From contig JAXLXE010000002.1 of assembly GCA_046328115.1 (NCBI GenBank), positions 248,001-312,000 of the forward strand: DNA of 64,000 bases. The letters are read 5' to 3'. The DNA is from JAXLXE01 sp046328115 (lineage in GTDB: Bacteria; Chloroflexota; UBA6077; JACCZL01). Position numbers and translations under genes: made by a program. The notes beneath the pieces were generated by a model. That model was not told the DNA's origin and searched no databases. It saw nothing but the letters and a program-made list of their open reading frames with translations. The first letter of the stretch is position 1; every line of letters starts with the position of its first letter. This document shows positions 16,621 to 25,977 of this stretch, in pieces.

Positions 16621-17055
16621 TCAGGTGAACGGTGGACGCGTCAGCAGCCACTGACCGTTCGCCCTGACGACCTCTGCCCGCGATGTGCTCCGCCACGGCG
16701 CGCCTACCCGCGGCCGCACCAGGGCCTCCACATCCACCCACGCCAGCCGATCTGCCCACTCACCGGATTCCGCGCGCGCCGCGATCGACGGGCGCCCCGT
16801 CACGGCGATCCTCACGTCGTAGGAATTGCCATTCTGGATCTGGACCCAGCCGCGCAGCGAATCCCGCTGTGACGGCTCCACCCTGCTCAGCGCGGACTCC
16901 AGATCAGACCTCTGCAGATCCTCCAGGTAAGCTCGTGTGACCTGCTCGGGCCCGCGTCGCGTTCCCTCAACGAGCGGCCCGACCAGCGAGACCAGCCCCA
17001 GGCCGGCTAGCAAGACAGCCGTCAAACCCAGCATCACACCAGAGCGCACTACCAA
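16621..17055 (-). CDS. Membrane-anchored hypothetical protein
   Basis: 144 aa from a TTG, or about 137 from the ATG at 17034. The N-terminal hydrophobic segment (MLGLTAVLLAGLGLVSLVGPLV) is a signal or membrane anchor. The rest (EQVTRAYLEDLQRSDLESALSRV and a C-terminal VRANGQWLLTRPP strand) resembles small NTF2-like or DUF4878-like extracytoplasmic domains. I assign no function. It is convergent with der and divergent from the RND transporter gene. Confidence 0.55.
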   Translation of the reverse strand: MVVRSGVMLGLTAVLLAGLGLVSLVGPLVEGTRRGPEQVTRAYLEDLQRSDLESALSRVEPSQRDSLRGWVQIQNGNSYDVRIAVTGRPSIAARAESGEWADRLAWVDVEALVRPRVGAPWRSTSRAEVVRANGQWLLTRPPFT

Positions 17056-17184
17056 CAGCTCTTATCTTCCGTTCACAATTCCGACACGATTCGTCGGTAA
17101 TCTCGACAACGGTTGCCGCCGGCGTCGGACTCGGGCAGAATGTCTTGAAGGGCGCCCAGACGAGGGATCGGAGAAGCGTATCGC

Positions 17185-20100
17185 ATGGGGTTGACCAGGC
17201 TCGCCGTCACACGACCACTTGCCATCCTGATGCTCATTCTGGCAATCGTGCTGATGGGCGCCGTCTCCTACACCAAGCTGAAGGTAGACCGCTTCCCCAA
17301 TATCTCCTTCCCCGCTGTCTTCGTCTCGCTCCCGTACGCGGGTGCCGCGCCCAGCGATATCGAAGAACTCATGGCCAAGCCCGTGGAGAACGCTATCGCC
17401 GGCCTCGCGGGAATTGACTCCATCACGTCCACCTCTTCAGAGGGCTTCCTGAGTGTCAACATACGGTTTGTTGAGGGCACAGATACCAACCAGGCCGCGC
17501 TAGACGTCGAGCGGCGGCTCGCCTCGATCCGCAATCGCCTGCCCGCCGACATCGGAGCCTGGTCCGTCACCAAGGCAGATATTCAGGCCATTCCGGTCAT
17601 GAACGTCGCCATGTCCGGCAAGCGTCCACTCGGCGAGATCTACACCATCGCCACGGACAGCATCGCCCCGCGTCTCCAATCGGTGGCGGGCGTCGCTGAC
17701 GTCACCATCAGCGGTGGCCTCGTGCGCGAAGTCCAGGTGAAGGTGGATCCGGATAGACTCCGCGCCTACGGGGTCACGCTCCAGCAAGTCCAGACGGCGC
17801 TGCAGCGCGAAAACCAGAGCAGCCCCAGCGGGCGACTCACGGAAGGCACGAGCTCCTCCACGGTGCGCACAACCAGCACCTTTCGAGATGTGGAGGACAT
17901 CCGAAATACCAACCTCACTGCGGCCGCCGGCGGCGGCGTCGCGGCAACTGCCCAGCCCACCATCCGCCTACGCGACGTGGCCACCATTCAGGATACCTTC
18001 GCGGAGCAGACGCGTATCCAACGCTACAACGGCCAGGATGCCGTGGGCTTCACCATCACCAAGCAGGCGGACGCCAACGGCGTGCAGGTCGCGGACAGCA
18101 TCACGACCGCGCTAGACCAGATCAAGCGCACACTGCCGCCAGACATCACGATGACGGTAACCAGCGACACTTCGCGTTTCACCCGACGTTCGCTGAGCGC
18201 GGTCATGAATGACCTGTACATCGGCGTCATGCTCACCGCCATCGTGCTGTTCCTATTCCTCCACACCTGGCGAAACACTGTTATCGTGCTCCTCGCCATC
18301 CCCACGTCGCTCATCTCGACCTTCCTGGTCGTCTACTTCATGGGATTCAGCCTCAACATCATCTCGCTGATGGCCCTGGCGCTCACCATCGGCATCCTGG
18401 TGGACGACTCCATCGTCGTGCTGGAGAACATCACCCGTCACCTTGAGAGCGGTGAGTTGCCGCGCGACGCCTCGCTTCGCGGCCGCAGCGAGATCGGCAT
18501 GGCGGCTATCGCCATCACCCTGGTGGACGTGATCGTATTCCTCCCCGTGAGCTTCATGAGCGGCAACATCGGACGCCTGTTCAAAGAGTTCGGTATCACC
18601 ATCGCCGCCGCCACGCTGTGTTCGCTCTTCGTGTCTTTCACACTCACGCCCATGCTCGCCTCGCGCTGGCTCAAGCACCACGACGGTACTGAGCCAAGCG
18701 ACATATTCGCCCGATTCGGACGTCTGTGGGATCGTGGCTACGACCGCATTGCCGCCGGCTACCGACGAGTTCTGGCCGTGGGCCTCCGCGTTCGCTGGGG
18801 CGTCGTCCTGGTCGGTTTCGCCACGCTCGCCGGTACGTACTCTATGCTGCGCTTCAACATCATCGGCTCGGAGTACGCCCCGTCCGAGGATGACGGTCTC
18901 TTCAGCATCAACGTGACCATGCCAGCCGGTACCGCGCTGGCGGGCACCGACCAGGTGGTGCGCCAGATCGAGCAGCGACTGAAGCAGATTCCAGAGGTGG
19001 AAGGTGTCTTCGCCACCGTCGGCACGGGCGGCGGCTTCGGCGGCGGCTCAACGGCCTCCCGCTCCGCCAACATCAACGTTCAGCTCAAGGACAAGCACAA
19101 TCGTCAGCGCTCCGTCTTCGAGATCGTCGCGGAGGCCAACCGCATCCTCCCACGCGTCCCGGGCGCCCAGATCCGTGCCCTCCCGCCGAACAACCCGCTG
19201 GCGGGCGGCGGCGGCGCCGGTATCAACATCCGCCTCCTGGGCGATGAGATGACCAAGCTGGAGGCGCTAGCCAGCCAGGTCGAGGACATCGTCAAGAAGA
19301 CGCCCGGCGCCATCGGCGTCCAGAACAACGCCCAGGCACGCGACCCTGAGATCCGGGCCGTGCTTGATCGCGAACGGCTTATGGACTCCCGCATCAACGC
19401 GGACACCGTTGCTCAGTCCATGCGAATGATGGTCAGCGGCATCGTTGTTACCCAGATGCGCCCCGAGAGCGGAACCCAGGTGGATGTCCGCCTGATCGGA
19501 GCTGACAACGCCCGTGTCTCCGCCGGCCAGCTAGCCGGCGTGCCGTTCCGCGCGAACGACGGCACCATCGTCCGCCTGGATCAGATCGCCCGGCTCGTGA
19601 ACGATGCCGGCCCCGCTCGCATCCAGCGAACGGACCGCCAACGCGTGGTCGAGATCTCCGCCGCGGTGAACCCCAACGCCGAGGGGGGACGCACGCTGGG
19701 TGACGTCGTGCGCGATGCTCGTGCCCAGACCAACCAGATCGCGCTGCCAGAAGGCTACCAGCTCATCTATGCGGGGCAGGTGCAGCAGCAAGAGCAGGCA
19801 TTCCAGACGCTTCTCCAGGCGCTCACCCTCTCGGTGCTCCTGGTCTACATGCTCATGGTGGCGTTGTACGAGTCCTGGCTCACGCCGTTCGCCATCATGT
19901 TCAGCCTACCCGTGGCCCTGGTCGGCGCCTTCCTTGGCCTCTTCGTGACCGGCAACACCTTCAACATCTTCTCCATGATCGGCATGATCATGCTCATGGG
20001 TCTGGTGGGCAAAAACGCTATCCTCCTCATCGACTTCACGGACACGCTCCGAAAGCGTGGCATGGAGCGCACGGAGGCGTTGCTGGAGGCGGGCTACACA

Positions 20101-20427
20101 AGACTCCGTCCCATCATCATGACCACGTGCACCGTCGTGTTCGCAATGCTCCCGCTGGCCCTGAAGCTCGAGGAAGGCGGAGAGTCGCGCGCGCCGCTGG
20201 CCGTCGTGCTGATGGGCGGTGTGCTCAGCTCCACACTCCTGACCTTGCTGCTGGTGCCAGCCGTGTACACCCTGCTGGACGACGGCAAGATCCAGGTTGG
20301 GCGACTCATCAATCGGCTCCGCCGCGGCTCCGCTGCGCCGGCCCACGGCATGCCAGTTCCCGTGGGCGTTCCACGGGCACGGCTTCTCACCAATCCACCG
20401 CCGGCGCGGGGCGGCGCCGAGGACTGA
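17185..20427 (+). CDS. RND-family efflux transporter (AcrB/MdtB-like)
   Basis: 1080 aa, normal for a hydrophobe/amphiphile efflux RND pump, with 12 helices in two halves separated by large loops. The proton-relay residues are present: VDD at Asp407-Asp408 in helix 4 and Lys943 in GLVGKNAILLIDF of helix 10. GGAGAAG lies just before the ATG. No membrane-fusion protein or outer-membrane channel gene is nearby. In a single-membrane bacterium it would act alone across the cytoplasmic membrane, possibly on lipids or drugs (inference). Confidence 0.93.
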   Translation: MGLTRLAVTRPLAILMLILAIVLMGAVSYTKLKVDRFPNISFPAVFVSLPYAGAAPSDIEELMAKPVENAIAGLAGIDSITSTSSEGFLSVNIRFVEGTDTNQAALDVERRLASIRNRLPADIGAWSVTKADIQAIPVMNVAMSGKRPLGEIYTIATDSIAPRLQSVAGVADVTISGGLVREVQVKVDPDRLRAYGVTLQQVQTALQRENQSSPSGRLTEGTSSSTVRTTSTFRDVEDIRNTNLTAAAGGGVAATAQPTIRLRDVATIQDTFAEQTRIQRYNGQDAVGFTITKQADANGVQVADSITTALDQIKRTLPPDITMTVTSDTSRFTRRSLSAVMNDLYIGVMLTAIVLFLFLHTWRNTVIVLLAIPTSLISTFLVVYFMGFSLNIISLMALALTIGILVDDSIVVLENITRHLESGELPRDASLRGRSEIGMAAIAITLVDVIVFLPVSFMSGNIGRLFKEFGITIAAATLCSLFVSFTLTPMLASRWLKHHDGTEPSDIFARFGRLWDRGYDRIAAGYRRVLAVGLRVRWGVVLVGFATLAGTYSMLRFNIIGSEYAPSEDDGLFSINVTMPAGTALAGTDQVVRQIEQRLKQIPEVEGVFATVGTGGGFGGGSTASRSANINVQLKDKHNRQRSVFEIVAEANRILPRVPGAQIRALPPNNPLAGGGGAGINIRLLGDEMTKLEALASQVEDIVKKTPGAIGVQNNAQARDPEIRAVLDRERLMDSRINADTVAQSMRMMVSGIVVTQMRPESGTQVDVRLIGADNARVSAGQLAGVPFRANDGTIVRLDQIARLVNDAGPARIQRTDRQRVVEISAAVNPNAEGGRTLGDVVRDARAQTNQIALPEGYQLIYAGQVQQQEQAFQTLLQALTLSVLLVYMLMVALYESWLTPFAIMFSLPVALVGAFLGLFVTGNTFNIFSMIGMIMLMGLVGKNAILLIDFTDTLRKRGMERTEALLEAGYTRLRPIIMTTCTVVFAMLPLALKLEEGGESRAPLAVVLMGGVLSSTLLTLLLVPAVYTLLDDGKIQVGRLINRLRRGSAAPAHGMPVPVGVPRARLLTNPPPARGGAED

Positions 20428-20455
20428 CTCCCGGCACTTCAGGTGATTCTCCCGC

Positions 20456-20480
20456 AGGGGCGCGATGCTGTCGCGCCCCT
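20456..20480 (+). terminator. Hairpin terminator after RND gene
   Basis: A perfect 10-bp stem (AGGGGCGCGA with TCGCGCCCCT) and 5-base loop lie 29 bases after the stop. There is no T-run, so termination strength is uncertain. Confidence 0.5.
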
Positions 20481-20579
20481 CTCGCATCTCAGCCGCCGTC
20501 TATCTCCAACATCGTGGGCCTCCCCCATGAGTGATAATCCCCGCCGGCTCGACGACGGTGTCCGGCCTAACGCCAACCC

Positions 20580-21710
20580 ATGCGAGGCGAGAGCTTGAAG
20601 ATCACGAACGTCACGGCCTACCACCTGCCCGGTACCCGCTACCCCTGGGTGTTCCTTCGTATTGACACCGACGAGGGCATCCACGGCATCGGGCAGGCCT
20701 CCAGCGGCCCCAACAGCGCCATCGTCGCCGCCGCGGCCGCCCGTCTCGGGCCACTACTTATTGGCGAAGACCCCAGCCGCATCGAGTACATCTGGCACAA
20801 GCTCTACGCCGGCTTCAACTCGCTAGGCTCCCACGGCTTCGTCTCCGCGCTCATCAGCGGCGTGGACATCGCCCTCTGGGATATCCAGGGCAAAGCGTTG
20901 GGCCTGCCTATCTATCGGCTCCTCGGCGGGAAGTTCCACGAGAAGCTGGTCCTCTACAGCAACGGCTGGTTCAGCGGCTGCGAGACCCCGGATGACTTCG
21001 CCCGCGCCGCCAAGGCTACGGTAGAAGTCGGCCACACCGCCCTCAAGCTGGACCCCTTCCGCCTGGGAGATGCGTATCTGTCCCGTTACGCGGCCGGCTA
21101 TCCGCCGCCGGATGACCTGGTCGCCATGGACATCGTCGCCGCGATCCGCGAGACCGTGGGTCCGGGCATCGAGATCTTCATCGACGCGCACGGACGGTTC
21201 GACCTGCCCACCGCGGTCCGCCTGGCCAATCGCCTGGCCCCATACCGCATCGGCTGGTTCGAGGAGCCCGTCCCGCCCGAGAACTGGGACGCGCTGCGCC
21301 AGTTCCGCGATCGCTGCGACGTGCCCGTGTGTGTGGGCGAGCGCCTCTACACCCGCTGGCAATTCCGCCCCGTGCTGGATCAGCAGCTCACGGACTACAT
21401 CATGCCGGACATCGTCCGCACCGGCGGCATCAGCGAAATGAAGAAGATCGCCACCATGGCGGAGGCCTACTTCGTGCCCATCAGCCCCCACGACGCCACC
21501 GGCCCCATCACCATGGCCGCGGGCGCCCAGGTCATGATGAGCACGCCAAACTTCTTCCGCCTGGAGATCGCCTACTCCGAGCTTCCGCGCTACCAGGAAG
21601 CGCTCTACCCGCCGCTGGACATCCACGACGGGTACTTCCACGTCTCCGATCGCCCGGGCCTCGGCCATGACCTGCGCCCAGAGTACCTGGCAACGGCGCT
21701 CCCCATCTAA
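20580..21710 (+). CDS. Mandelate racemase/muconate lactonizing enzyme family dehydratase
   Basis: Enolase-superfamily enzyme, 376 aa, close in pattern to D-galactonate or related sugar-acid dehydratases. Metal and acid/base residues are visible: ALKLDPF with Lys156, IDAHGRF with Asp202 and His204, WFEEPVPPEN, VGERL, MPDIVRTGGI and SPHDATGP. These give the three carboxylate ligands and the catalytic His. The start is either ATG 20580 or TTG 20595 (LKITNVTAYHL, preceded by GAGG), which better matches family N-termini. Substrate is not determinable here. The following transporter may import the substrate or a precursor. Confidence 0.88.
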   Translation: MRGESLKITNVTAYHLPGTRYPWVFLRIDTDEGIHGIGQASSGPNSAIVAAAAARLGPLLIGEDPSRIEYIWHKLYAGFNSLGSHGFVSALISGVDIALWDIQGKALGLPIYRLLGGKFHEKLVLYSNGWFSGCETPDDFARAAKATVEVGHTALKLDPFRLGDAYLSRYAAGYPPPDDLVAMDIVAAIRETVGPGIEIFIDAHGRFDLPTAVRLANRLAPYRIGWFEEPVPPENWDALRQFRDRCDVPVCVGERLYTRWQFRPVLDQQLTDYIMPDIVRTGGISEMKKIATMAEAYFVPISPHDATGPITMAAGAQVMMSTPNFFRLEIAYSELPRYQEALYPPLDIHDGYFHVSDRPGLGHDLRPEYLATALPI

Positions 21711-21718
21711 GTACGGCC

Positions 21719-21748
21719 GGGGCTGGTGGGCATCCTCCCGCCAGCCCC
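21719..21748 (+). terminator. Hairpin after the dehydratase gene
   Basis: A 12-bp stem with one G-T pair (left arm GGGGCTGGTGGG, right arm CCCGCCAGCCCC) and a 6-base loop begins 8 bases after the stop codon. No T-run follows. Confidence 0.5.
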
Positions 21749-21916
21749 ATCTCGCCTCCGACCTGGCTTGACGCGGACCGCCACCCCCCATAGAATGCCC
21801 CCAATGGTCCGTGACCGCTGCCCGGACGAGCCGGCAGCCGGGGCGACCACATTCGGCTGAGGGAGGTCGGCTCGGATGTCTGATGTCGGCGCGCCGACGC
21901 CGAGTGGGAGCGGCAC

Positions 21917-22924
21917 GTGACAGCGGGCTATCTGCTCCGCCGCGTGGCGCTCTTCGTCTTCGTGGTCTGGATGGCCACCAGCTTCATCTTCTTCCTCCCC
22001 CGCCTCGCCCCGGGCCGAGACCCCATCCGCGAGCGGCTCTCCGTCATGGCCGTCAGCGGCAGCGTCATGTCCAGCGCTATCGAGGAGATGGCCAAGGCGT
22101 ACGAGGCAAAGTTCGGCCTGGACAAGCCGCTGTACGTTCAGTACTTCGCCTTCCTGGGGGAGGTCACCCGGCTGGACTTCAACTACTCCCTGGCCATGTA
22201 CCCCTCGCGGGTGCTCGATCTCATCGGCCAAGCGCTGCCGTGGACCGTGGGGCTCCTGCTCACATCCACGCTGATCGCGTTCACGCTCGGGTCACTGCTG
22301 GGCGGCCTCACCGCCTGGCCACGCGCGCCGCGCTGGCTGAGCTACCTCCTCCCGCCGCTCTTCGCCTTCTCCGCCATCCCCTACTACCTCCTGGGCATCC
22401 TCCTGGTCTACCTGCTCGCGTTCAAGCTTCCGCTGTTCCCCATCAGCGGCGGCGCTCCAGTCGGCACGCTCCCCTCACTCACCCCAGGCTACATCGTGAG
22501 CGTCTTCTACCATTCCACGCTCCCCGCCCTGTCCATAGTCCTCGCCGCGATCGGCTTCTGGGCTCTGGGGATGCGCGGCATGATGGTCACCACCCAGGGT
22601 GAGGACTACATGATCCTGGCGGAGGCCAAGGGCCTGCGTGGCTGGCGAGTCTTCCTGAACTACGGCATGCGCACGGCCATCTTGCCGCAGATCACGTCGC
22701 TCGCCCTTGTGCTCGGCCACATCGTCTCCGGCGCGCTGCTCGTGGAGATCATCTTCCAGTACCCGGGAGTCGGCACGCTGCTCTACAAGGCCATCTCCGG
22801 CTTCGACTACTTCACCATCAACGGCATCGTCTTCTTCGTCATCGTGGGCGTGGGACTCGCCACGCTGGCGCTGGATCTCACCTACCACGTGCTGGATCCG
22901 CGCATCCGCCAGAGCCGAGCCTAG
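21917..22924 (+). CDS. Peptide-type ABC transporter permease (DppB-like)
   Basis: 335 aa, GTG start. First permease of a family-5 (dipeptide/oligopeptide/nickel type) importer. It has the N-terminal YLLRRVALFVFVVWMATSFIFFLPRL helix and family segment, about six helices, and the cytoplasmic ATPase-contact loop (EDYMILAEAKGLRGWRVFLNYGMRTAILP). It ends with VLDPRIRQ. The second permease starts 8 bases later. The closest relative in the window is the permease at 52231-53235. Confidence 0.93.
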   Translation: MTAGYLLRRVALFVFVVWMATSFIFFLPRLAPGRDPIRERLSVMAVSGSVMSSAIEEMAKAYEAKFGLDKPLYVQYFAFLGEVTRLDFNYSLAMYPSRVLDLIGQALPWTVGLLLTSTLIAFTLGSLLGGLTAWPRAPRWLSYLLPPLFAFSAIPYYLLGILLVYLLAFKLPLFPISGGAPVGTLPSLTPGYIVSVFYHSTLPALSIVLAAIGFWALGMRGMMVTTQGEDYMILAEAKGLRGWRVFLNYGMRTAILPQITSLALVLGHIVSGALLVEIIFQYPGVGTLLYKAISGFDYFTINGIVFFVIVGVGLATLALDLTYHVLDPRIRQSRA

Positions 22925-22932
22925 GAGCAGGT

Positions 22933-23877
22933 GTGAGCGTTTCATCCCCCCACACCGTAGGTAGCAGCAGCACCACGGCAACGGCCGTGGACGTGCCACC
23001 GCGATCACTGGCCGCGGAGCCCCGGACAGCCGCTGATATCCTGGGCTACCTCCGCAGGAACGTCCGACTTGTCGGCGGCGCGTCCATCCTGCTGGGGCTC
23101 GTCTTGTTCTGGCTAGTGGGCTCCGTCGTGGTGGACACCAACAAGGCCCGCCCCCTCTCCGCGCTCCCAGATCAGGAGCCATCCGCTCAGTTCCCCCTGG
23201 GAACGGACAGCGCCGGGCGAGATCTCCTGGCCGTTCTGATCGTCGCCACCCCCCGCGCATTTGAGGTGGGACTTCTGGCCGGCGCTGTCGGACTCACGGT
23301 CGGCGCTGTCCTGGGCTTCCTGGCCGGCTACTTCGGAGGTGTGCCGGACAACATCATCCGCAGCCTGGCAGACACGCTCCTGCCCATCCCCGCCCTGGCC
23401 GTGCTGGTAGTCATCGCCTCCGTCATCAAGACCTTGCTCAGCGTGGAGATCATGGCCCTCATCGTGGCCTCTCTGGCCTGGATGACGCCTACCCGCACCA
23501 TCCGCGCCCAGGTGCTCACCATGCGCGAGCGGTCGTACGTCGAGATCGCCCGCCTCTCCGGCACCAGTGATCTGCAGATCATCTTCCGTGAGCTCCTGCC
23601 CAATCTCCTGCCCTACCTCGCGGCCAGCTTCGTCAGCGCTGTCGGCGCGGCCGTCCTGGCATCACTCGGTCTGGAGGCCCTGGGTCTCGGTCCCCAGAAC
23701 GAGCCCACGCTCGGCATGACCATCTTCTGGTCCATTTACTACGGGGCACTGCTGCGCGGCATGTGGTGGTGGTGGGGCGGCCCGCTGGTAGTCATCGTCC
23801 TGCTGTTCACCGGTCTGTTCCTGGTAGCAGCGGGGCTGGACGAGATAGCGAACCCGCGCGTGCGTCGGGCGGTCTGA
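22933..23877 (+). CDS. Peptide-type ABC transporter permease (DppC-like)
   Basis: 314 aa, GTG start with GGAG ahead. Second permease: a long cytoplasmic N-terminal part, a first helix at about 48-65, then PLGTDSAGRDLLAVLIVATPRAF, the standard DppC entry segment. The EAA-type loop is RERSYVEIARLSGTSDLQIIFRELLPNLLPYLAAS. It ends DEIANPRVRR. Partner of the permease immediately upstream. No ATPase gene follows; a lipoprotein gene does. Confidence 0.93.
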   Translation: MSVSSPHTVGSSSTTATAVDVPPRSLAAEPRTAADILGYLRRNVRLVGGASILLGLVLFWLVGSVVVDTNKARPLSALPDQEPSAQFPLGTDSAGRDLLAVLIVATPRAFEVGLLAGAVGLTVGAVLGFLAGYFGGVPDNIIRSLADTLLPIPALAVLVVIASVIKTLLSVEIMALIVASLAWMTPTRTIRAQVLTMRERSYVEIARLSGTSDLQIIFRELLPNLLPYLAASFVSAVGAAVLASLGLEALGLGPQNEPTLGMTIFWSIYYGALLRGMWWWWGGPLVVIVLLFTGLFLVAAGLDEIANPRVRRAV

Positions 23878-23946
23878 CGCTCGCGCTATCTGTAAACGAG
23901 CACACTGGTCAGGGACCAATCTCAACTCGCAAGGGAGCGTAGAGTC

Positions 23947-25893
23947 ATGGACCACGCAGCGTCTGATCGGCCCGGCCTTCGGAGCCGCCGAAGATTTATC
24001 GCTACCAGCGCGGTGGGCTTCACCACCGCCCTCCTGGCCGCCTGCAGCCAGGCTCCGGCCCCGCCGCCCGCTGCCCCGGCCAAGCCCGCGGACGCGCCGA
24101 AGCCGGCCGAGGCCGCCAAGCCCGCTGAAGCCGCGAAGCCGGCTGAGGCTGCTAAGCCCGCCGACGCCGCCAAGCCCGCCGAGGCCGCCAAGCCAGCGGC
24201 TGCTCCTGCCGCGGCCGGCCAGGTGGCGCAAGTCCCGCGCGGCCGCACCATGGTCTCCGCTGGCCTCGGCGGCGAGCACCCCGGCGCCTTCACGGACATC
24301 GACAATTTCAACCAGTACCTGCCAGGCCTCTCGCGCAGCGGCTTTACCCAGGCCGGTACAGAAGGCCTCTTCTACTACGCGCCCCTCACGGACAAGTTCA
24401 CCCCCTGGCTGGCTGAGAGTTTCCAGTTTGGGAGCGACTTCACGGAAGTCACGGTGAAGATCCGCAAGGGCGCGGCCTGGAGCGATGGCACACCGTTTAC
24501 CGCCAAAGACGTCGCCTTCACCTTCACCATGCTCGCCAGCGACCCCGCCCTGCTGAACGGCGCGGACGTGAAACGCCAGGTCAAGAGCGTGGAAGCCACA
24601 GACGACCAGACCGTCAAGTTCGTCCTGACCTTCCGTAACCCGCGCTTCGTCTTCGACATGCTCACCTTCCGCGCGGACATCGCTCTGCCCATCGCTCCCG
24701 AGCACGTCTGGAAGGGCCAGGATCCCAAGACCTTCAAGAACTACGACCCCGCCAAGGGCTGGCCGCTCACCACCGGCCCCTACAAGCTCGTGGCCACCAA
24801 CGTAGAGCAGAAGCTGTGGGACCGCCGCGACGACTGGTGGGCAAAGAAGATCGGCTTTGCCGAGCTGCCCAAGGTGGAGCGCCTCATCTTCCTTCCGGGC
24901 ATGAACGAGATCACCATGGCCCAGAAGATGATCGCCAACGAGATCGACATGGCGTTCTCCTTCACCCCCGGAAACCTCAAGGCCGTCCAACAGCAGAACA
25001 AGAAGATCATCACCCACAGCGACAAGCCACCGTACGGCTTCCTAGACTGGTGGCCCATTGGACTGGGGTTCAACACCCTGAACAAGCCGTTTGATGATCC
25101 GGAGATCCGTTGGGCCATCAGCTACGCGCTGAACCGCGATCAGATCGTCAAGTTCGCGTTCCAGGAGTACAACGCCACTTCACTCCTGCCGTTCCCGCCG
25201 TTTGCCGGCCTCAAGCCGTACCTGGATGCCGCCGGGCCGCTCCTCGAGAAGTACCCCACCAACCTCTACGATCCCAAGAAGACCGAAGAGATCATGACTC
25301 GCAAGGGGTACAAGAAAGACGGTCAGGGCATGTGGGTCGGCGCGGACGGCCAGCGCGTCGCCATCCCCATCATCACCTTCCCGCAGCACCCGTCCACCAC
25401 GCCGCAAGCGCCCATTGTCACCGAGCAGCTCCGGCAAGCCGGCTTCGATGCCAGCTTCCAGCTACCGGCCGACTACTCGGCCCGCATCCGTACGGGTGAG
25501 GCCAAGGCCTTCATCTTCGGCCACGGCGGCAGCATGAAGGAGCCGTTCAGCACGTGGGACCGGCTCTACCACATGCGGCACTTCAAGCCCACCGGCCAGG
25601 ACAACAACAACCAGAACCATTACCGCTGGCAGAACAAGGAATTCAGCGACATCGTAGATCAAATGGGCCAGATCGCGGAGGATGATCCAAAGCTCAAGGA
25701 CCTCTGGCTCAAGTCGCTGGAGATCTGGCTCAAAGAGCTGCCAGACATCCAGCTCGTCCAGACCATCATCTCCGTGCCCATGAACACCACGTACTGGACC
25801 GGCTGGCCCAGCGCCCAGGACCCATACGTGCACGAGGGCTTCTGGCACCGCAACGCGCTCCACATGTTCCTGCGCCTGCAGCCCGTCAGCTAG
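23947..25893 (+). CDS. Family-5 ABC substrate-binding lipoprotein with repetitive linker
   Basis: 648 aa. The N-terminus has SRRRFIATS (Tat-like twin arginine) and lipobox LLAAC with Cys33, so export folded and lipid anchoring are predicted. A low-complexity Lys-Pro-Ala-Glu-Ala-Ala linker covers residues 46-87. The SBP_bac_5 domain then runs to the end, with WSDGTPFTAKDVAFTFTML, a signature of peptide/nickel binding proteins, and FDDPEIRWAISYALNRDQIV. It belongs to the two permeases just upstream. Ligand is unknown. Confidence 0.93.
   Translation: MDHAASDRPGLRSRRRFIATSAVGFTTALLAACSQAPAPPPAAPAKPADAPKPAEAAKPAEAAKPAEAAKPADAAKPAEAAKPAAAPAAAGQVAQVPRGRTMVSAGLGGEHPGAFTDIDNFNQYLPGLSRSGFTQAGTEGLFYYAPLTDKFTPWLAESFQFGSDFTEVTVKIRKGAAWSDGTPFTAKDVAFTFTMLASDPALLNGADVKRQVKSVEATDDQTVKFVLTFRNPRFVFDMLTFRADIALPIAPEHVWKGQDPKTFKNYDPAKGWPLTTGPYKLVATNVEQKLWDRRDDWWAKKIGFAELPKVERLIFLPGMNEITMAQKMIANEIDMAFSFTPGNLKAVQQQNKKIITHSDKPPYGFLDWWPIGLGFNTLNKPFDDPEIRWAISYALNRDQIVKFAFQEYNATSLLPFPPFAGLKPYLDAAGPLLEKYPTNLYDPKKTEEIMTRKGYKKDGQGMWVGADGQRVAIPIITFPQHPSTTPQAPIVTEQLRQAGFDASFQLPADYSARIRTGEAKAFIFGHGGSMKEPFSTWDRLYHMRHFKPTGQDNNNQNHYRWQNKEFSDIVDQMGQIAEDDPKLKDLWLKSLEIWLKELPDIQLVQTIISVPMNTTYWTGWPSAQDPYVHEGFWHRNALHMFLRLQPVS
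24082..24207 (+). repeat. Seven in-frame 18-base repeats coding KPAEAA-type linker
   Basis: Seven consecutive 18-base units encode KPADAP, KPAEAA three times, KPADAA, KPAEAA and KPAAAP. Synonymous differences between units show they are not a very recent expansion. The linker spaces the binding domain from the membrane anchor. Confidence 0.85.
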
Positions 25894-25913
25894 CGCGCAT
25901 CTCGCTCGACCCA

Positions 25914-25956
25914 CCTGGGAGCCCCGCTTCGACGAGTTCGGGGAGGGGCTCCCAGG
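25914..25956. terminator. Hairpin terminator between lipoprotein and convergent sulfatase
   Basis: A perfect 12-bp stem (CCTGGGAGCCCC with GGGGCTCCCAGG), 19-base loop, then ATTTCG. It lies between two convergent stop codons and could end transcription from both sides. Confidence 0.65.
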
Positions 25957-25977
25957 ATTTCGCAGACAGACGCGCCG

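Noticed and set aside
23906..23918. TGGTC-AGG-GACCA dyad before the lipoprotein gene as an operator
   Set aside because: Only five base pairs per arm; too short to claim without comparison to other loci.
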